This document shows positions 25,273 through 33,816 of a stretch of DNA of 64,000 bases, piece after piece. This DNA is from Actinomyces dentalis DSM 19115. Its GTDB lineage: Bacteria; Actinomycetota; Actinomycetes; Actinomycetales; Actinomycetaceae. Positions within the stretch are counted from its first letter, which is position 1; each line of letters opens with the position of its first letter. The stretch spans positions 1 through 64,000 of the forward strand of contig NZ_AUBL01000020.1 in NCBI RefSeq assembly GCF_000429225.1, given 5' to 3'. Both the position numbers and the translations under genes were made by a program. The notes below the pieces were generated by a model that was not told the DNA's origin, did not search any database, and was given only the letters and a program-made list of their open reading frames with translations.

Positions 25273-25373
25273 CTACGCCTCTTTCCCTCTGCTACGCCCC
25301 TTGACCCTTCACTGTACGGGGAAAGGGCGCGTAGCGGAGGGTGAGGAGGCGTAGCAGAGGGAAAGAGGCGTAG
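25273..25373. repeat. 26-base-pair perfect inverted repeat
   Basis: Arms 25273-25298 (starting CTACGCCTCTTTCCCTCTGC) and 25348-25373 are perfect reverse complements. The 49-base interior has further partial units (CCCTTGACCCTTCAC; CGTAGCGGAGGGTG). The repeated theme is GCGTAGCnGAGGG. It sits 30 bases left of the MITE-like element and upstream of the start of the minus-strand membrane protein gene. Confidence 0.85.
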
Positions 25374-25402
25374 TAAACGAGCAGGACGGCGCGGGGATGG
25401 CC

Positions 25403-25860
25403 GGAAGGTTATTCGGGGGGTGGCTTTGAAGGCGTGGGGCGTGAAGGTTGCGGTGGCGGTCTGCTCGGGCGGGTCCTTCTCGTCCGGAGGGTTGTTGCTG
25501 AGGCATTCGAGTGCGTCTCCCCGCTTCGCCTCGATAGCGCATCCCGCATGGTGGGACGGCGTCTCGCATGTCGTGACGCGGCCGGCTCGCGAGATCGTCA
25601 CCCAACCCGCGAGCACGTCACTTAACCCGCGAGATCGTCACTTAACCCGCGAGCACGTCTGCCAGAGTGACGTGCTCGCGGGTTAAGTGACGTGCTCGGC
25701 GGTCACCCGACGATCTCGCGGACCGCGGCACCCGACGCCGCCGCGCCCCGGACGCCGAGATGCGCACTCCGCCCCCGGAACGACGGTTGGACCACCGTGG
25801 TCCAACTGCACATAAGTGGTCCAAGGAGAACGCCGCCATGAGCCTGCCGAATAACCTTCC
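25403..25860 (+). mobile_element. MITE-like non-autonomous element, copy 2 (perfect 14-base terminal inverted repeats)
   Basis: The element opens with GGAAGGTTATTCGG (25403-25416) and closes with its perfect reverse complement CCGAATAACCTTCC (25847-25860), 458 bases in all. Inside are, in order: the GTCCGGAGGGTTGTTG block and the GATAGCGCATCCCGCATGG block. An array of ACCCGCGAG(A/C)(T/A)CGTCACTTA units follows, with a perfect 24-base hairpin (arms 25636-25659 and 25669-25692). A 21-base palindrome centred on CCACCGTGG (25786-25806) and a terminal GCCGCCATGAGCCTG block complete it. No transposase-like reading frame exists. No clear target duplication is visible. Confidence 0.72.
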
Positions 25861-26104
25861 CGGTCCCCCGGGCGAGTTCCGCGGGAACCACCGCCGCGCC
25901 AAGGGCGGTTCACCCGGACTCGCCCGCGAAAAGGTGGCCGGCGCGGATCTTTCACCCTTCGCCCCGCGCCCCTCCCGTCCCGAAGTGGCGCAATGACGCC
26001 ATTCCTCATAAGCGCAGGAGCCGCCGCACACCTGAAAGTCACGCGCCGTCCACCTTTTCCGTGCCGCCGACGCGCCCGGGCCGATGCTCCGGGCCGCGGC
26101 GGGG

Positions 26105-27982
26105 TCACTGGCCGGAGGCGGCGCCGGTCGCCCGGGTCCCGTCGGGGGCCTGGCCGGGCCCGCCCTGGCCGCCGGGCGCCTGGCCCGCGCCGCCCGGTCC
26201 GCCCGGGCCGGGCCCGCCGCCCGCGCCGCCCACGCCCGAGCTCAGCGCCGACGCCGTATTGGTGGCCGAGCCGCCCGACGTCGTCGACACCGTGTACTGC
26301 GTCCCCTCGGTCAGCCCCAGCACGGTGGTGTAGTCGGTGCTCACGGTGGAGGCCAGCTGCCAGCTCGTCCCATCGGCGGAGGTCACGGTGACCGTGTCGC
26401 CCTCCGCCACGCCCGGCGAGCCCGTCACCCCCACGAGCGTCGACTCGCCGTTGGCGTCCACCGCGCCGTCCATCGCCCCGGCCTGGCCGCCGATGAGCAC
26501 CTGGCCGCCGGTGACGAAGGCCGAGCCGTTGGAGTCGATGCCGTCGGAGCCGGCGTAGTCGAGCTGGACCTGGCCGCCGCTGATGGTGAGCACGGAGCCG
26601 TCGTCGGACTCGGAATCGGCCGACTCGTAGCCCTCGATCGTGTGGTCGCCGTTGGAGGCGTTGATGGCGTCGTCGCCGCTGTCCACGGTCAGCACCCCGC
26701 CGCCGACGTTGACGAAGGCCGCCTGCACGCCCTCGTCCGCGGCGTCGATCCTCACCGTCCCGGAGTCCTGCGTGTAGCTGACCCCGGCGTCGATGCCCTT
26801 GGGCTTGGCGGTGGTGTCGTCCGACGACGAGGCGGAGTCGGCCGGGGACTGCCCGCTCGCGCCGCCCTGACCGGAGCCAGCCTGGCCGGAGCCGGCCTGG
26901 TCGGGGGGCGCCTGCCCCTGGCCCGCACCGGCCTGGCCCGGCCCCGGCTGCGTCTGGACGGTCGCGTTGGCCTGGCCGCCGCCCGCCGCAATGGTCAGGT
27001 CCGTGTCCTCGACCGTGACGTCCGTGGTGGCCGCGACGCCGTCGTCGCCGGCGGTGACGGAGACGGCGGCCCCGCCCAGCGCCACGAAGCCCTTCGTCTC
27101 GTCGTCGTCCTCGCTGGACTTGAGCCCGTCGCCCCCGGCGGTGACGGTGAGCGTCCCGCCGTCGATCAGCAGCCAGTCCTTGCCGCGCAGCCCGTCGTCG
27201 GCCGCATTCACCGTGATCGTCGGGCTCCCGGTGACGGCCAGGCCGTTCTTCGACGAGATGCCGTCCTCGTGGGCGCCGGTCACGGTCAGCGAGCCGGTGC
27301 CGGTGAGGGTGAGGGTGTCGGAGGAGAACAGGGCGGCGGTGGGCGCGTCCTCGCCCGTGTCGGCGTAGGCGGCGCCGTCGGCCAGGGCGTTGTCGCTGCC
27401 CCTGGCCAGGACGAGCACGGCGCTGCCGGCGTCCCGGACGTCGATGGCGGGCCCGTCGGCGTTCGTGATGGAGGCGCCGTTGAGGACCAGGTGCACGTCG
27501 GCATCGTCGGCGGCGACGACGATCTCGCCGTCGGTCAGGGCGCCGGAGACCACGTAGGTGCCGCCCGCGGTGATGGTGATCGTGGAGCCGTCCACGCTCA
27601 CGGCGGCGGCGCTGCGACCCGACGCCGTCGCCGAGTCGCCGTTCAGGGCGACGGCGGTGGCGCCCGACTCGTCCCAGCCGCCGGAGGCCTCGGTCTGGCT
27701 CGCGGCGCCGACGGCCCCGGAGGTGTCGGCGTTGGCGGCCAGGATCTGGGCGGCGGTGGCGCCGGTCGAGGCCTGGCGCACGGAGGAGGAGATGGTGGTC
27801 CACGTCGTTGCGGACGAGGCCTGCGAACTCGAATCGGCGGAGGCGGAGGCCGCCCCGGTGGTGGAGCAGGCGGCGACGAGGGCGCTGGCGGCCAGGGCGG
27901 CCAGGGCGCCGGCGGCCCGGAAGCGGAATCGGCGGCGGCGTGCGCCCGACGGGTCGGTCGGGTGCGCGGGGGGCGTGGTCAT
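26105..27982 (-). CDS. Carbohydrate-binding-domain lipoprotein (DUF4353-type beta-solenoid)
   Basis: A 625-residue secreted lipoprotein starting MTTPPAHPTDPSG at 27982, with AAGGAG six bases upstream. A basic stretch (ARRRRFRFRA), a hydrophobic core and a lipobox ALVAACST put the lipidated Cys near residue 39. The body is a repetitive beta-rich solenoid in which short strands recur with Asp/Gly turns: ADDADVHLVLNGASITNADG, AHEDGISSKNGLAVTGSPTI, NAADDGLRGKDWLLIDGGTL, AGGDGLKSSEDDDETKGF, YAGSDGIDSNGSAFVTGGQV. This 'GxDGI' pattern is typical of the family. A Gly/Pro/Gln-rich insert and tail punctuate it. It is the last gene of an operon with VTC- and DUF4956-domain proteins and probably acts at the cell surface. 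Confidence 0.85.
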   Translation of the reverse strand: MTTPPAHPTDPSGARRRRFRFRAAGALAALAASALVAACSTTGAASASADSSSQASSATTWTTISSSVRQASTGATAAQILAANADTSGAVGAASQTEASGGWDESGATAVALNGDSATASGRSAAAVSVDGSTITITAGGTYVVSGALTDGEIVVAADDADVHLVLNGASITNADGPAIDVRDAGSAVLVLARGSDNALADGAAYADTGEDAPTAALFSSDTLTLTGTGSLTVTGAHEDGISSKNGLAVTGSPTITVNAADDGLRGKDWLLIDGGTLTVTAGGDGLKSSEDDDETKGFVALGGAAVSVTAGDDGVAATTDVTVEDTDLTIAAGGGQANATVQTQPGPGQAGAGQGQAPPDQAGSGQAGSGQGGASGQSPADSASSSDDTTAKPKGIDAGVSYTQDSGTVRIDAADEGVQAAFVNVGGGVLTVDSGDDAINASNGDHTIEGYESADSESDDGSVLTISGGQVQLDYAGSDGIDSNGSAFVTGGQVLIGGQAGAMDGAVDANGESTLVGVTGSPGVAEGDTVTVTSADGTSWQLASTVSTDYTTVLGLTEGTQYTVSTTSGGSATNTASALSSGVGGAGGGPGPGGPGGAGQAPGGQGGPGQAPDGTRATGAASGQ

Positions 27983-28098
27983 GAGGTCTCCTTGTGTCGG
28001 GGCCCGCGCGGGGCCGGATTGGTTGCGGGTGGACGGTGAGGCGCCCGGGCGGTGCGGTGATGACGACGGCGCCCGGGCCGGTTCGCACAGCCGCCGGC

Positions 28099-29001
28099 TC
28101 AGGCGGCGGCGAGCTCGCGGGTGAGGATGCGGTGCCACTTGTTGGCGGGCAGCTCCGGGTGGAGCAGCGCCATCCCCGTGGCGTACTTCGAGACGGCGGC
28201 GGGCCGGTGCCCGGCGGCCCACAGCCACCGGTCGGCCGCCGAGGGCGCGGCCGGGGTCTTCGTCTCGACGACGGCCAGCGCACCCGCCGCGCGCACCGGG
28301 ACGTGGCGGCCTCCGGCGCCGGCGCCCCCGGCCCGCCCGTCGGCATCCCCGGAGTCCCCGGCCCGCCCGCCCCGTCCGTCGGCGCTCCCGGTCCGTCCGA
28401 CGGCGGGCGCGCCGCGGGGCGGCAGGCCGATCCAGGCCAGGCGGGTGTCGAGGGTCAGGCGAGCGGACTCCTCCGGCAGGTGGAGGGTGGTGCGCTCGTA
28501 GCGGGTGATCAGGACGGGCTCCAGGGCCTGGGCCAGGCGCCGCGCCCGCTCCGGCGGGGCGACGTCGTCGGCCAGGCGGGAGGCGATGAAGTCGCGGCCC
28601 GACGCGGTGAGGCGGCCGGCGTCGAGCGGCGGGCACTGGACGCGGCGCTTGACGGTGGCCCCGCGCGGCCCGCGGGTCTTGACCTCCAGGAAGCAGGAGC
28701 CGGAGTCGAGGTAGCTGCGGGTGCGGATCTTGAAGCGGCGCCGGCGCTTGCGGGCGGCGAGCATGTAGGAGTCCAGGTCGGGGGTGTCGAAGTAGGTGGA
28801 GGCGTAGCTGAAGCCGCGGCGGCCCTCGATCTGCAGGACGCGGGCGGCGCCGGCCAGGGCGTCGACGAGTCCCTGGGCTGCGGTCAGGGGCACGAGATAC
28901 TTGCGGTCGATCCGGACGAGCAGGCCCGCGGCCGCGTTGAGCTCGGCGAGTCCGGTGGGGGCCAGGCGGCGCGTGTCCAGGCCGGCGGGGCGAGTGATCA
29001 T
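28099..29001 (-). CDS. VTC-domain protein (polyphosphate-polymerase-like)
   Basis: A 300-residue protein of the VTC/CYTH tunnel fold. Conserved residues include Arg and Lys in LLVRIDRKYLVPL (residues 27-39), the ASTYFDTPDLDSYMLAARKR block, RFKIRTRSYLDSG, the Glu/Lys pair in SCFLEVKTRGPRG with VKRRVQ, and TRYERTTL. In yeast Vtc4 such residues form the basic tunnel that elongates polyphosphate from ATP. The C-terminal VVETKTP ends the barrel. A Gly/Ala-rich insert (near residues 205-245) is unusual. It lies 37 bases after the DUF4956 gene on the same strand. Polyphosphate synthesis is the family-based guess. Confidence 0.88.
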   Translation of the reverse strand: MITRPAGLDTRRLAPTGLAELNAAAGLLVRIDRKYLVPLTAAQGLVDALAGAARVLQIEGRRGFSYASTYFDTPDLDSYMLAARKRRRRFKIRTRSYLDSGSCFLEVKTRGPRGATVKRRVQCPPLDAGRLTASGRDFIASRLADDVAPPERARRLAQALEPVLITRYERTTLHLPEESARLTLDTRLAWIGLPPRGAPAVGRTGSADGRGGRAGDSGDADGRAGGAGAGGRHVPVRAAGALAVVETKTPAAPSAADRWLWAAGHRPAAVSKYATGMALLHPELPANKWHRILTRELAAA

Positions 29002-29038
29002 AATGGCTGTTCTCCTGCGCGGATGCGGCCGGATGGGC

Positions 29039-29713
29039 TCAGCGGCTCGCGGCGCCGGCGTGGCGCGCCGCCGTCGGACGGTTCAGCGGCGCCCAGTTGT
29101 CCGCGGGGGAGGCGACGAAGGGGAGGTCGTCGCGGGCGGCGTCCTGCGCCAGCGGGGCGCGGCGCGCGAGCAGCCGGTAGCGCACGTCGACGAGGGTGGT
29201 GTCGTTGACCAGGTCGAGCCTGTGGACCTCCAGGGCGCGCACGCGGGCGCCCAGCAGCTCCTCCAGGTGGGCGGTCAGGGCGGCCTCGTCGGCGATGGCG
29301 CGGTCGAGCTGGATGACCTGGTGGCGGTTGCGGGCGGCCAGGCGGGGGCTGTCGCCGATCCACAGGGAGGCCACGACCAGGGCCATGAGGGCGGCGACCA
29401 GGGCCAGCGGGGCCGTCTGGATGCCGCCGAGCAGGCCCAGGGCCAGGGAGGCGAAGAAGTAGGCGATCTCGCCCTGGGAGATCTCGGTGGAGCGCAGGCG
29501 GATGATGGACAGGACGCCGAACAGGCCCAGCCCCAGTCCGGCGCCGACGCTCGCGGTGGACAGCAGGAGCGTGACGGCCAGGACGCCGATGTTGACTCCG
29601 ATGTAGGCGGCCGTGAGATCCCTGCGGCCGTGGCGCGGCAGGTAGAGGGCGCCGACGAGAAGGGCGAGGGCCGCCAGATCGGTCCCGATATAGGCGAGGG
29701 TGGTCGGACTCAT
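29039..29713 (-). CDS. DUF4956 membrane protein, partner of VTC-domain protein
   Basis: A 224-residue protein from ATG 29713 with AAGGAG upstream. Four to five hydrophobic helices fill residues 5-140. The family landmark is GLGLFGVLSIIRLRSTEISQ then GEIAYFFASLALGLL. A soluble C-terminal domain (VRALEVHRLDLVNDTTLVDV) follows. DUF4956 proteins are nearly always encoded beside VTC-domain proteins, as here, and may provide the membrane exit for the product. It is the first gene of the three-gene operon. The long antisense and upstream open frame is disregarded because the Shine-Dalgarno fits 29713. Confidence 0.88.
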   Translation of the reverse strand: MSPTTLAYIGTDLAALALLVGALYLPRHGRRDLTAAYIGVNIGVLAVTLLLSTASVGAGLGLGLFGVLSIIRLRSTEISQGEIAYFFASLALGLLGGIQTAPLALVAALMALVVASLWIGDSPRLAARNRHQVIQLDRAIADEAALTAHLEELLGARVRALEVHRLDLVNDTTLVDVRYRLLARRAPLAQDAARDDLPFVASPADNWAPLNRPTAARHAGAASR

Positions 29714-29910
29714 GGGCGTGCTCCTTGGGTGAGGCCTTGCTGACGGCCTTGAGTCAAGGGGCCGGGCCCATGAGGGGCCTGTGAGGGGGGTGGGTCCGGC
29801 GCATGTCTTGTGGAGACCGGGCCGGGCCCCGCCCGCGGCGACTCGGGGGCCGGGCCGGATGGGGGCGCGCCGGCGTCGGGCGCTCGCGGACGGGCGGGGC
29901 CGTCGTCCCC

Positions 29911-30420
29911 TCAGTACTCCTCGCGCAGGAAGCCCAGCTCGTCCAGGCGGCGTCCGACGGCGTCGAGGACCTCCTCGCTGTCCGCCTCGACGGTGTGGGT
30001 GTGCCAGCCGTTGGTCAGCTCGGCCAGGGAGGAGGACTCGGGGAGCCTGGCCAGGAACTGGGCGAGGTCGGCGCGGTCGCGCAGAATGAGGTCGACGGTG
30101 ATCTGCCCGTAGAGCCGGTGCTCGATCGAGGTGTCCAGCACCGTGCCGCCCTCCTGGAGGATCGCCTCCAGCTCGGCGGCGATCTCGTCGCGGGTGTGCT
30201 GGACGGGGAAGGAGCGGCGCGGGCGGGCGGTGGGCCGGCTGAGCAGGTAGCCGCGGTTGGTGGCGCGCACCGGGTGCCCGGCGGCGCGCAGGAGGGCGAC
30301 GTCGCCGACGACGATCTGCCGCGAGACGCCCAGCTCCGCCCCGAGGGCCGCGGCCGGGATGGGGGCGGAGGCGGCGCCCAGGCGCTCGAGGATCTTCTTC
30401 CGCCGTCGGGCCGCGTCCAT
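29911..30420 (-). CDS. niaR: NiaR-type transcriptional repressor (HTH_11 + 3H domain)
   Basis: A 169-residue protein with AGGAGG four or five bases before the ATG at 30420. Residues 1-60 form a winged HTH_11 domain (RRKKILERLGAASAPIPAAA, LGAELGVSRQIVVGDVALLR, then NRGYLLSRP). Residues 70-169 are the 3H domain, named for three histidines: VQHTRDEIAAEL, DTSIEHRLYGQITVDL and GWHTHTVEADSEE. NiaR proteins sense nicotinic acid and repress NAD salvage or niacin transport genes. No NAD gene lies next to it here, so its target must be elsewhere. It is transcribed away from the nrd operon. Confidence 0.88.
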   Translation of the reverse strand: MDAARRRKKILERLGAASAPIPAAALGAELGVSRQIVVGDVALLRAAGHPVRATNRGYLLSRPTARPRRSFPVQHTRDEIAAELEAILQEGGTVLDTSIEHRLYGQITVDLILRDRADLAQFLARLPESSSLAELTNGWHTHTVEADSEEVLDAVGRRLDELGFLREEY

Positions 30421-30533
30421 GAGACCTCCTTGGACTCGCGTCTGTACGGCGACCGTAGCACGGACCCGGCGCCCCGGGGCGCGTCGGGGGACACGCCGAC
30501 GTGATCAAGTTGTGAGAGGGGAATTTTCAGGGA

Positions 30534-30743
30534 GTTGTCCCCAGGCTGGGGACAACGGGCCGTCGGGTCGGCGGCGGGGCTGTGGATTGTCGGGGCGGGT
30601 GCGCGTCGGCGGGTGCGGGGCCGTGTTCGCGCGGATCCGACGGCGTGTCGCCGACCCGGTCCGCCCGGCCGCCGCCGGTCCCCGGCGGGAGTCGTCCACA
30701 GGCTCCGGGCGAGTCGTCCACAGGGAGGGGCGATTCGTGCACA
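30534..30743. promoter_or_regulatory. Cluster of DnaA-box-like sites upstream of nrdHIE
   Basis: The 511-base gap between niaR and nrdH holds several matches to the actinobacterial DnaA box TTGTCCACA. A perfect palindrome has two outward TTGTCCCCA-type boxes (30534-30556). TGTGGATTGT (30581-30590) is a reverse match. TCGTCCACA occurs at 30692-30700 and again at 30714-30722, and TTCGTGCACA at about 30734-30743. E. coli nrdAB is DnaA-regulated, so a similar control is conceivable. The dnaA-dnaN neighbourhood is absent, so this is unlikely to be the chromosomal origin. Confidence 0.45.
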
Positions 30744-30755
30744 GCGGGGGGTCGA

Positions 30756-30771
30756 ACACATCATCTTGTGG
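30756..30771 (+). promoter_or_regulatory. Candidate NrdR box
   Basis: ACACATCATCTTGTGG, about 160 bases before nrdH, resembles the NrdR consensus ACACWATATNTWGTGT, keeping ACAC at the left and TTGTG at the right. A clear second box about 31 bases on is not seen, although the symmetrical ACCCCTAGGGGT near 30788 occupies that place. Support is context plus partial match. Confidence 0.5.
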
Positions 30772-30931
30772 TGCTGGCGCGCTCCGACCCCTAGGGGTAG
30801 TGTTGTCGCCCGTTGGTGAGGCGATGCCCTCCATCACACACATCCGTGCTCCGGCCACCGGTGCGAGCCCGCCGCGGGGCGCCCGGCCGGGGCGCGGGAC
30901 AGACCATCCGTACACGATCGGGGAGACCGAC

Positions 30932-31177
30932 ATGGCGATCACCGTCTACAGCAAGCCCAACTGCGTCCAGTGCAGCGCCACCTACCGCGCCCTGGACAGG
31001 GCCGGCCTGTCCTACAGCACGGTGGACATCTCGGCGGACGCCGAGGCCCTGGCGCGGGTCAAGTCCCTGGGCTACGCGCAGGCCCCGGTCGTCATGGTCG
31101 GCGCCGACCACTGGTCCGGCTTCCGCCCGGACAAGATCAAGGCGGCCGCGCTCGCCGTCGAGGCCATCGCGATCTGA
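30932..31177 (+). CDS. nrdH: Glutaredoxin-like NrdH-redoxin
   Basis: An 81-residue protein, ATG 30932 with GGGGAGA upstream. It has the redox motif CVQC (residues 11-14), AQAPVVMVG with the cis-proline, and the NrdH-specific WSGFRPDKI near the C-terminus. It delivers electrons from thioredoxin reductase to class Ib ribonucleotide reductase. Length and motif are standard. It is first in the nrdH-nrdI-nrdE operon, with an 18-base gap to nrdI. Confidence 0.96.
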   Translation: MAITVYSKPNCVQCSATYRALDRAGLSYSTVDISADAEALARVKSLGYAQAPVVMVGADHWSGFRPDKIKAAALAVEAIAI

Positions 31178-31195
31178 AGCGGGGCGGACGGCCCC

Positions 31196-31630
31196 GTGAC
31201 GCCCCCCGCGACGACGCCGGCGCCCGACGGCCCGCTGCTCGTCTACTTCTCCTCCGCCTCGCAGAACACGCACCGGTTCGTCGGCAGGCTCAGCCGCCGC
31301 AGCGCCCGGATCCCGCTGCGCCCCGGCGAGGGGCCCCTGAGGGTGGACGAGGAGTACGTCCTCATCGTGCCGACCTACGGCGGCGGCAGCATCAGGGGCG
31401 CCGTCCCCAAGCAGGTCATCAAGTTCCTCAACGACCCGCACAACCGCTCCCTGTGCCGGGGCGTCATCTCCTCGGGGAACACCAATTTCGGCGAGGCCTA
31501 CGGAATCGCCGGCGATATCATCGCCGCCAAGCTCAAGGTGCCCCTCCTCTACCGCTACGAGCTGCTCGGCACCCCCACCGACGTCGCGCGCGTCGAAGAA
31601 GGATTGGACAGGTTTTGGCAGACACGCTGA
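31196..31630 (+). CDS. nrdI: Flavodoxin-like NrdI
   Basis: A 144-residue protein from GTG 31196. FMN-binding segments of the NrdI type are visible: [17 protein letters not shown] (phosphate loop), [20 protein letters not shown] and [17 protein letters not shown]. It supplies the oxidant that builds the dimanganese-tyrosyl cofactor of NrdF. The stop lies 13 codons... more exactly 16 bases inside the nrdE start region, so translation is coupled. Its presence implies that a cognate nrdF exists somewhere in the genome. Confidence 0.95.
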   Translation: MTPPATTPAPDGPLLVYFSSASQNTHRFVGRLSRRSARIPLRPGEGPLRVDEEYVLIVPTYGGGSIRGAVPKQVIKFLNDPHNRSLCRGVISSGNTNFGEAYGIAGDIIAAKLKVPLLYRYELLGTPTDVARVEEGLDRFWQTR

Positions 31631-33783
31631 CGCAGACGCCGTCGGGCGCCGGCTCCGGGGCGACCGCGGCCCCGGACCTCGATTATCACGCCCTCAACGC
31701 CCGGCTCAACCTCTACGACGCGAACGGCGCGATCCAATTCGACGCCGACCGCGAGGCGGCCCGCCAGTACTTCCTCCAGCACGTGAACCCGAATACCGTC
31801 CGCTTCCGCGACCTGGGGGAGAAGCTGGATCACCTGGTCGCCGAGGGATATTACGAGAAACGGGTCCTGGACCGCTACTCCCCGGAATTCATCGCCTCCG
31901 CGTTCGAGGCCGCCCACGCCCACGACTTCCGTTTCGAGACCTTCCTGGGGGCGTTCAAGTACTACACCTCCTACACGCTCAAGACCTTCGACGGCGGGCG
32001 ATACCTGGAGCGGTTCGAGGACCGGGTCGCCATGGTGGCCCTGGCCCTGGCCGACGGCGACGAGGCGCTGGCCCTGGACCTCATCGAGGAGATGATGACC
32101 GGCCGATTCCAGCCCGCCACACCCACCTTCCTCAACGAGGGGAAGGCGCAGCGCGGCGAGCCCGTCTCCTGCTTCCTGGTGCGTATCGAGGACAATATGG
32201 AGTCGATCGCCCGCGGCATCAACTCCGCCCTCCAGCTGTCCAAGCGCGGCGGCGGCGTGGCCCTGCTGCTGAGCAACCTGCGCGAGATGGGGGCGCCGAT
32301 CAAGCGCATTGAGAACCAGTCCAGCGGCGTCATCCCCGTCATGAAGCTGCTGGAGGACTCCTTCTCCTACGCCAACCAGCTGGGGGCCCGTCAGGGCGCC
32401 GGCGCCGTGTACCTGCACGCCCACCACCCCGACATCATGCGGTTCCTGGACACCAAGCGCGAGAACGCGGACGAGAAGATCCGCATCAAGACCCTCTCGC
32501 TGGGCGTCGTCATCCCCGACATCACCTTCGAGCTGGCCAAGAACAATGAGGACATGTGCCTGTTCAGCCCCTACGACGTCGAGCGCGTCCACGGGGTTCC
32601 GTTCGCGGACATCGACGTGACGGGGAAGTACCGCGAGATGGTCGACGACGAGCGCATCAAGAAGACCAGGATCAATGCCCGCCAGTTCTTCCAGACCCTC
32701 GCCGAGATCCAGTTCGAGTCCGGTTACCCCTACGTCGTCTTCGAGGACACGGTCAACCGGGCCAACCCCATCAAGGGGAAGGTGGTCATGTCCAACCTGT
32801 GCTCGGAGATCCTCCAGGTCTCCGAGCCCAGCCGGCTCAACGAGGACCTGTCCTACGCGCACGTGGGCAAGGACATCTCCTGCAATCTGGGCAGCCTCAA
32901 TATCGCCAGGACGATGGACTCCCCGGACTTCGCCCGCACCATTCGCACGGCGGTGCGGGGGCTGACCGCCGTGTCCGACCAGACGCGTCTGCCGTCCGTG
33001 CCCTCCATCGACCGCGGCAACCGCGAGTCCCACGCCATCGGGCTGGGGCAGATGAATCTGCACGGTTTCCTGGCGCGCGAGCGGATCCTCTACGGCAGCG
33101 AGGAGGCCCTGGACTTCACCAACGTCTACTTCGCCTGCGTGCTGTACCAGGCCCTGACCGCCTCGCACGAGCTGGCGGTCGAGCGGGGCGAGTCCTTCGT
33201 GGGATTCGAGGACTCTGCCTATGCCGGCGGCGAGTTCTTCGACAAGTACACGAGTCGGGATTTCGTGCCCGTCACCGAGCGCGTGCGCGAGATCTTCGAC
33301 GCCTCCAGCGTGCACGTGCCCACGCGTGCCGACTGGGCGGAGCTGGCCGGGGCCATCCGGCGCGACGGCATCTACAACCGCAATCTCCAGGCGGTCCCGC
33401 CCACCGGCTCGATCTCCTACATCAACGGCTCCACCTCCTCGATCCATCCGATCGTGGCCAAGATCGAGATCCGCAAGGAGGGCAAGATCGGGCGCGTCTA
33501 CTACCCGGCGCCCTATATGACGAACGACAACCTGGAGTACTACCAGGACGCCTACGAGATCGGCCCGGAGAAGATCATCGACACCTACGCCGCGGCCACC
33601 CAGCACGTGGACCAGGGGCTGAGCCTGACCCTCTTCTTCCCCGACACCGCCACCACCCGCGACGTCAACCGGGCCCAGATCTACGCCTGGCGCAAGGGCA
33701 TCAAGACCCTCTACTACATCCGCCTGCGCCAGGCCGCGCTCACCGGCACCGAGGTGGAGGGCTGCGTGTCGTGCATGCTGTGA
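31615..33783 (+). CDS. nrdE: Class Ib ribonucleoside-diphosphate reductase alpha subunit
   Basis: A 722-residue enzyme reducing ribonucleoside diphosphates. The most economical start is TTG 31615 ([11 protein letters not shown]), overlapping the nrdI stop by 16 bases; the family's conserved [14 protein letters not shown] follows soon. Active-site elements are [15 protein letters not shown] (Asn-x-Cys-x-Glu), [13 protein letters not shown] and [20 protein letters not shown]. The C-terminal redox pair is GCVSCML. The N-terminal ATP-cone of class Ia is absent, as normal for NrdE. No nrdF follows. The next gene is an unrelated lower-GC gene 33 bases downstream. Confidence 0.95.
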   Translation: MADTLTQTPSGAGSGATAAPDLDYHALNARLNLYDANGAIQFDADREAARQYFLQHVNPNTVRFRDLGEKLDHLVAEGYYEKRVLDRYSPEFIASAFEAAHAHDFRFETFLGAFKYYTSYTLKTFDGGRYLERFEDRVAMVALALADGDEALALDLIEEMMTGRFQPATPTFLNEGKAQRGEPVSCFLVRIEDNMESIARGINSALQLSKRGGGVALLLSNLREMGAPIKRIENQSSGVIPVMKLLEDSFSYANQLGARQGAGAVYLHAHHPDIMRFLDTKRENADEKIRIKTLSLGVVIPDITFELAKNNEDMCLFSPYDVERVHGVPFADIDVTGKYREMVDDERIKKTRINARQFFQTLAEIQFESGYPYVVFEDTVNRANPIKGKVVMSNLCSEILQVSEPSRLNEDLSYAHVGKDISCNLGSLNIARTMDSPDFARTIRTAVRGLTAVSDQTRLPSVPSIDRGNRESHAIGLGQMNLHGFLARERILYGSEEALDFTNVYFACVLYQALTASHELAVERGESFVGFEDSAYAGGEFFDKYTSRDFVPVTERVREIFDASSVHVPTRADWAELAGAIRRDGIYNRNLQAVPPTGSISYINGSTSSIHPIVAKIEIRKEGKIGRVYYPAPYMTNDNLEYYQDAYEIGPEKIIDTYAAATQHVDQGLSLTLFFPDTATTRDVNRAQIYAWRKGIKTLYYIRLRQAALTGTEVEGCVSCML

Positions 33784-33816
33784 TCCGACGCCGGAGCCGG
33801 GCGGAAGGCGGCGAGG

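Larger units (their letters stand above)
25186..26104. other. Gene-free region with a large hairpin and MITE-like copy 2
   Basis: The region holds the 26-base-pair inverted repeat at 25273-25373 and the MITE-like element at 25403-25860. From 25861 to 26104 there is an imperfect hairpin (GCGAGT near 25871 with ACTCGC near 25917; GAACC with GGTTC inside) that could end transcription of the minus-strand lipoprotein gene. Otherwise nothing is recognised. No gene is supported. Confidence 0.6.

Noticed and set aside
30534-30743. Chromosomal origin of replication
   Set aside because: DnaA-box-like sites are present, but dnaA, dnaN, recF, gyrB, rpmH and an AT-rich unwinding region are not; regulation of nrd is more likely.
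30780-30800. Second NrdR box
   Set aside because: ACCCCTAGGGGT is palindromic and well placed but does not match the NrdR consensus.
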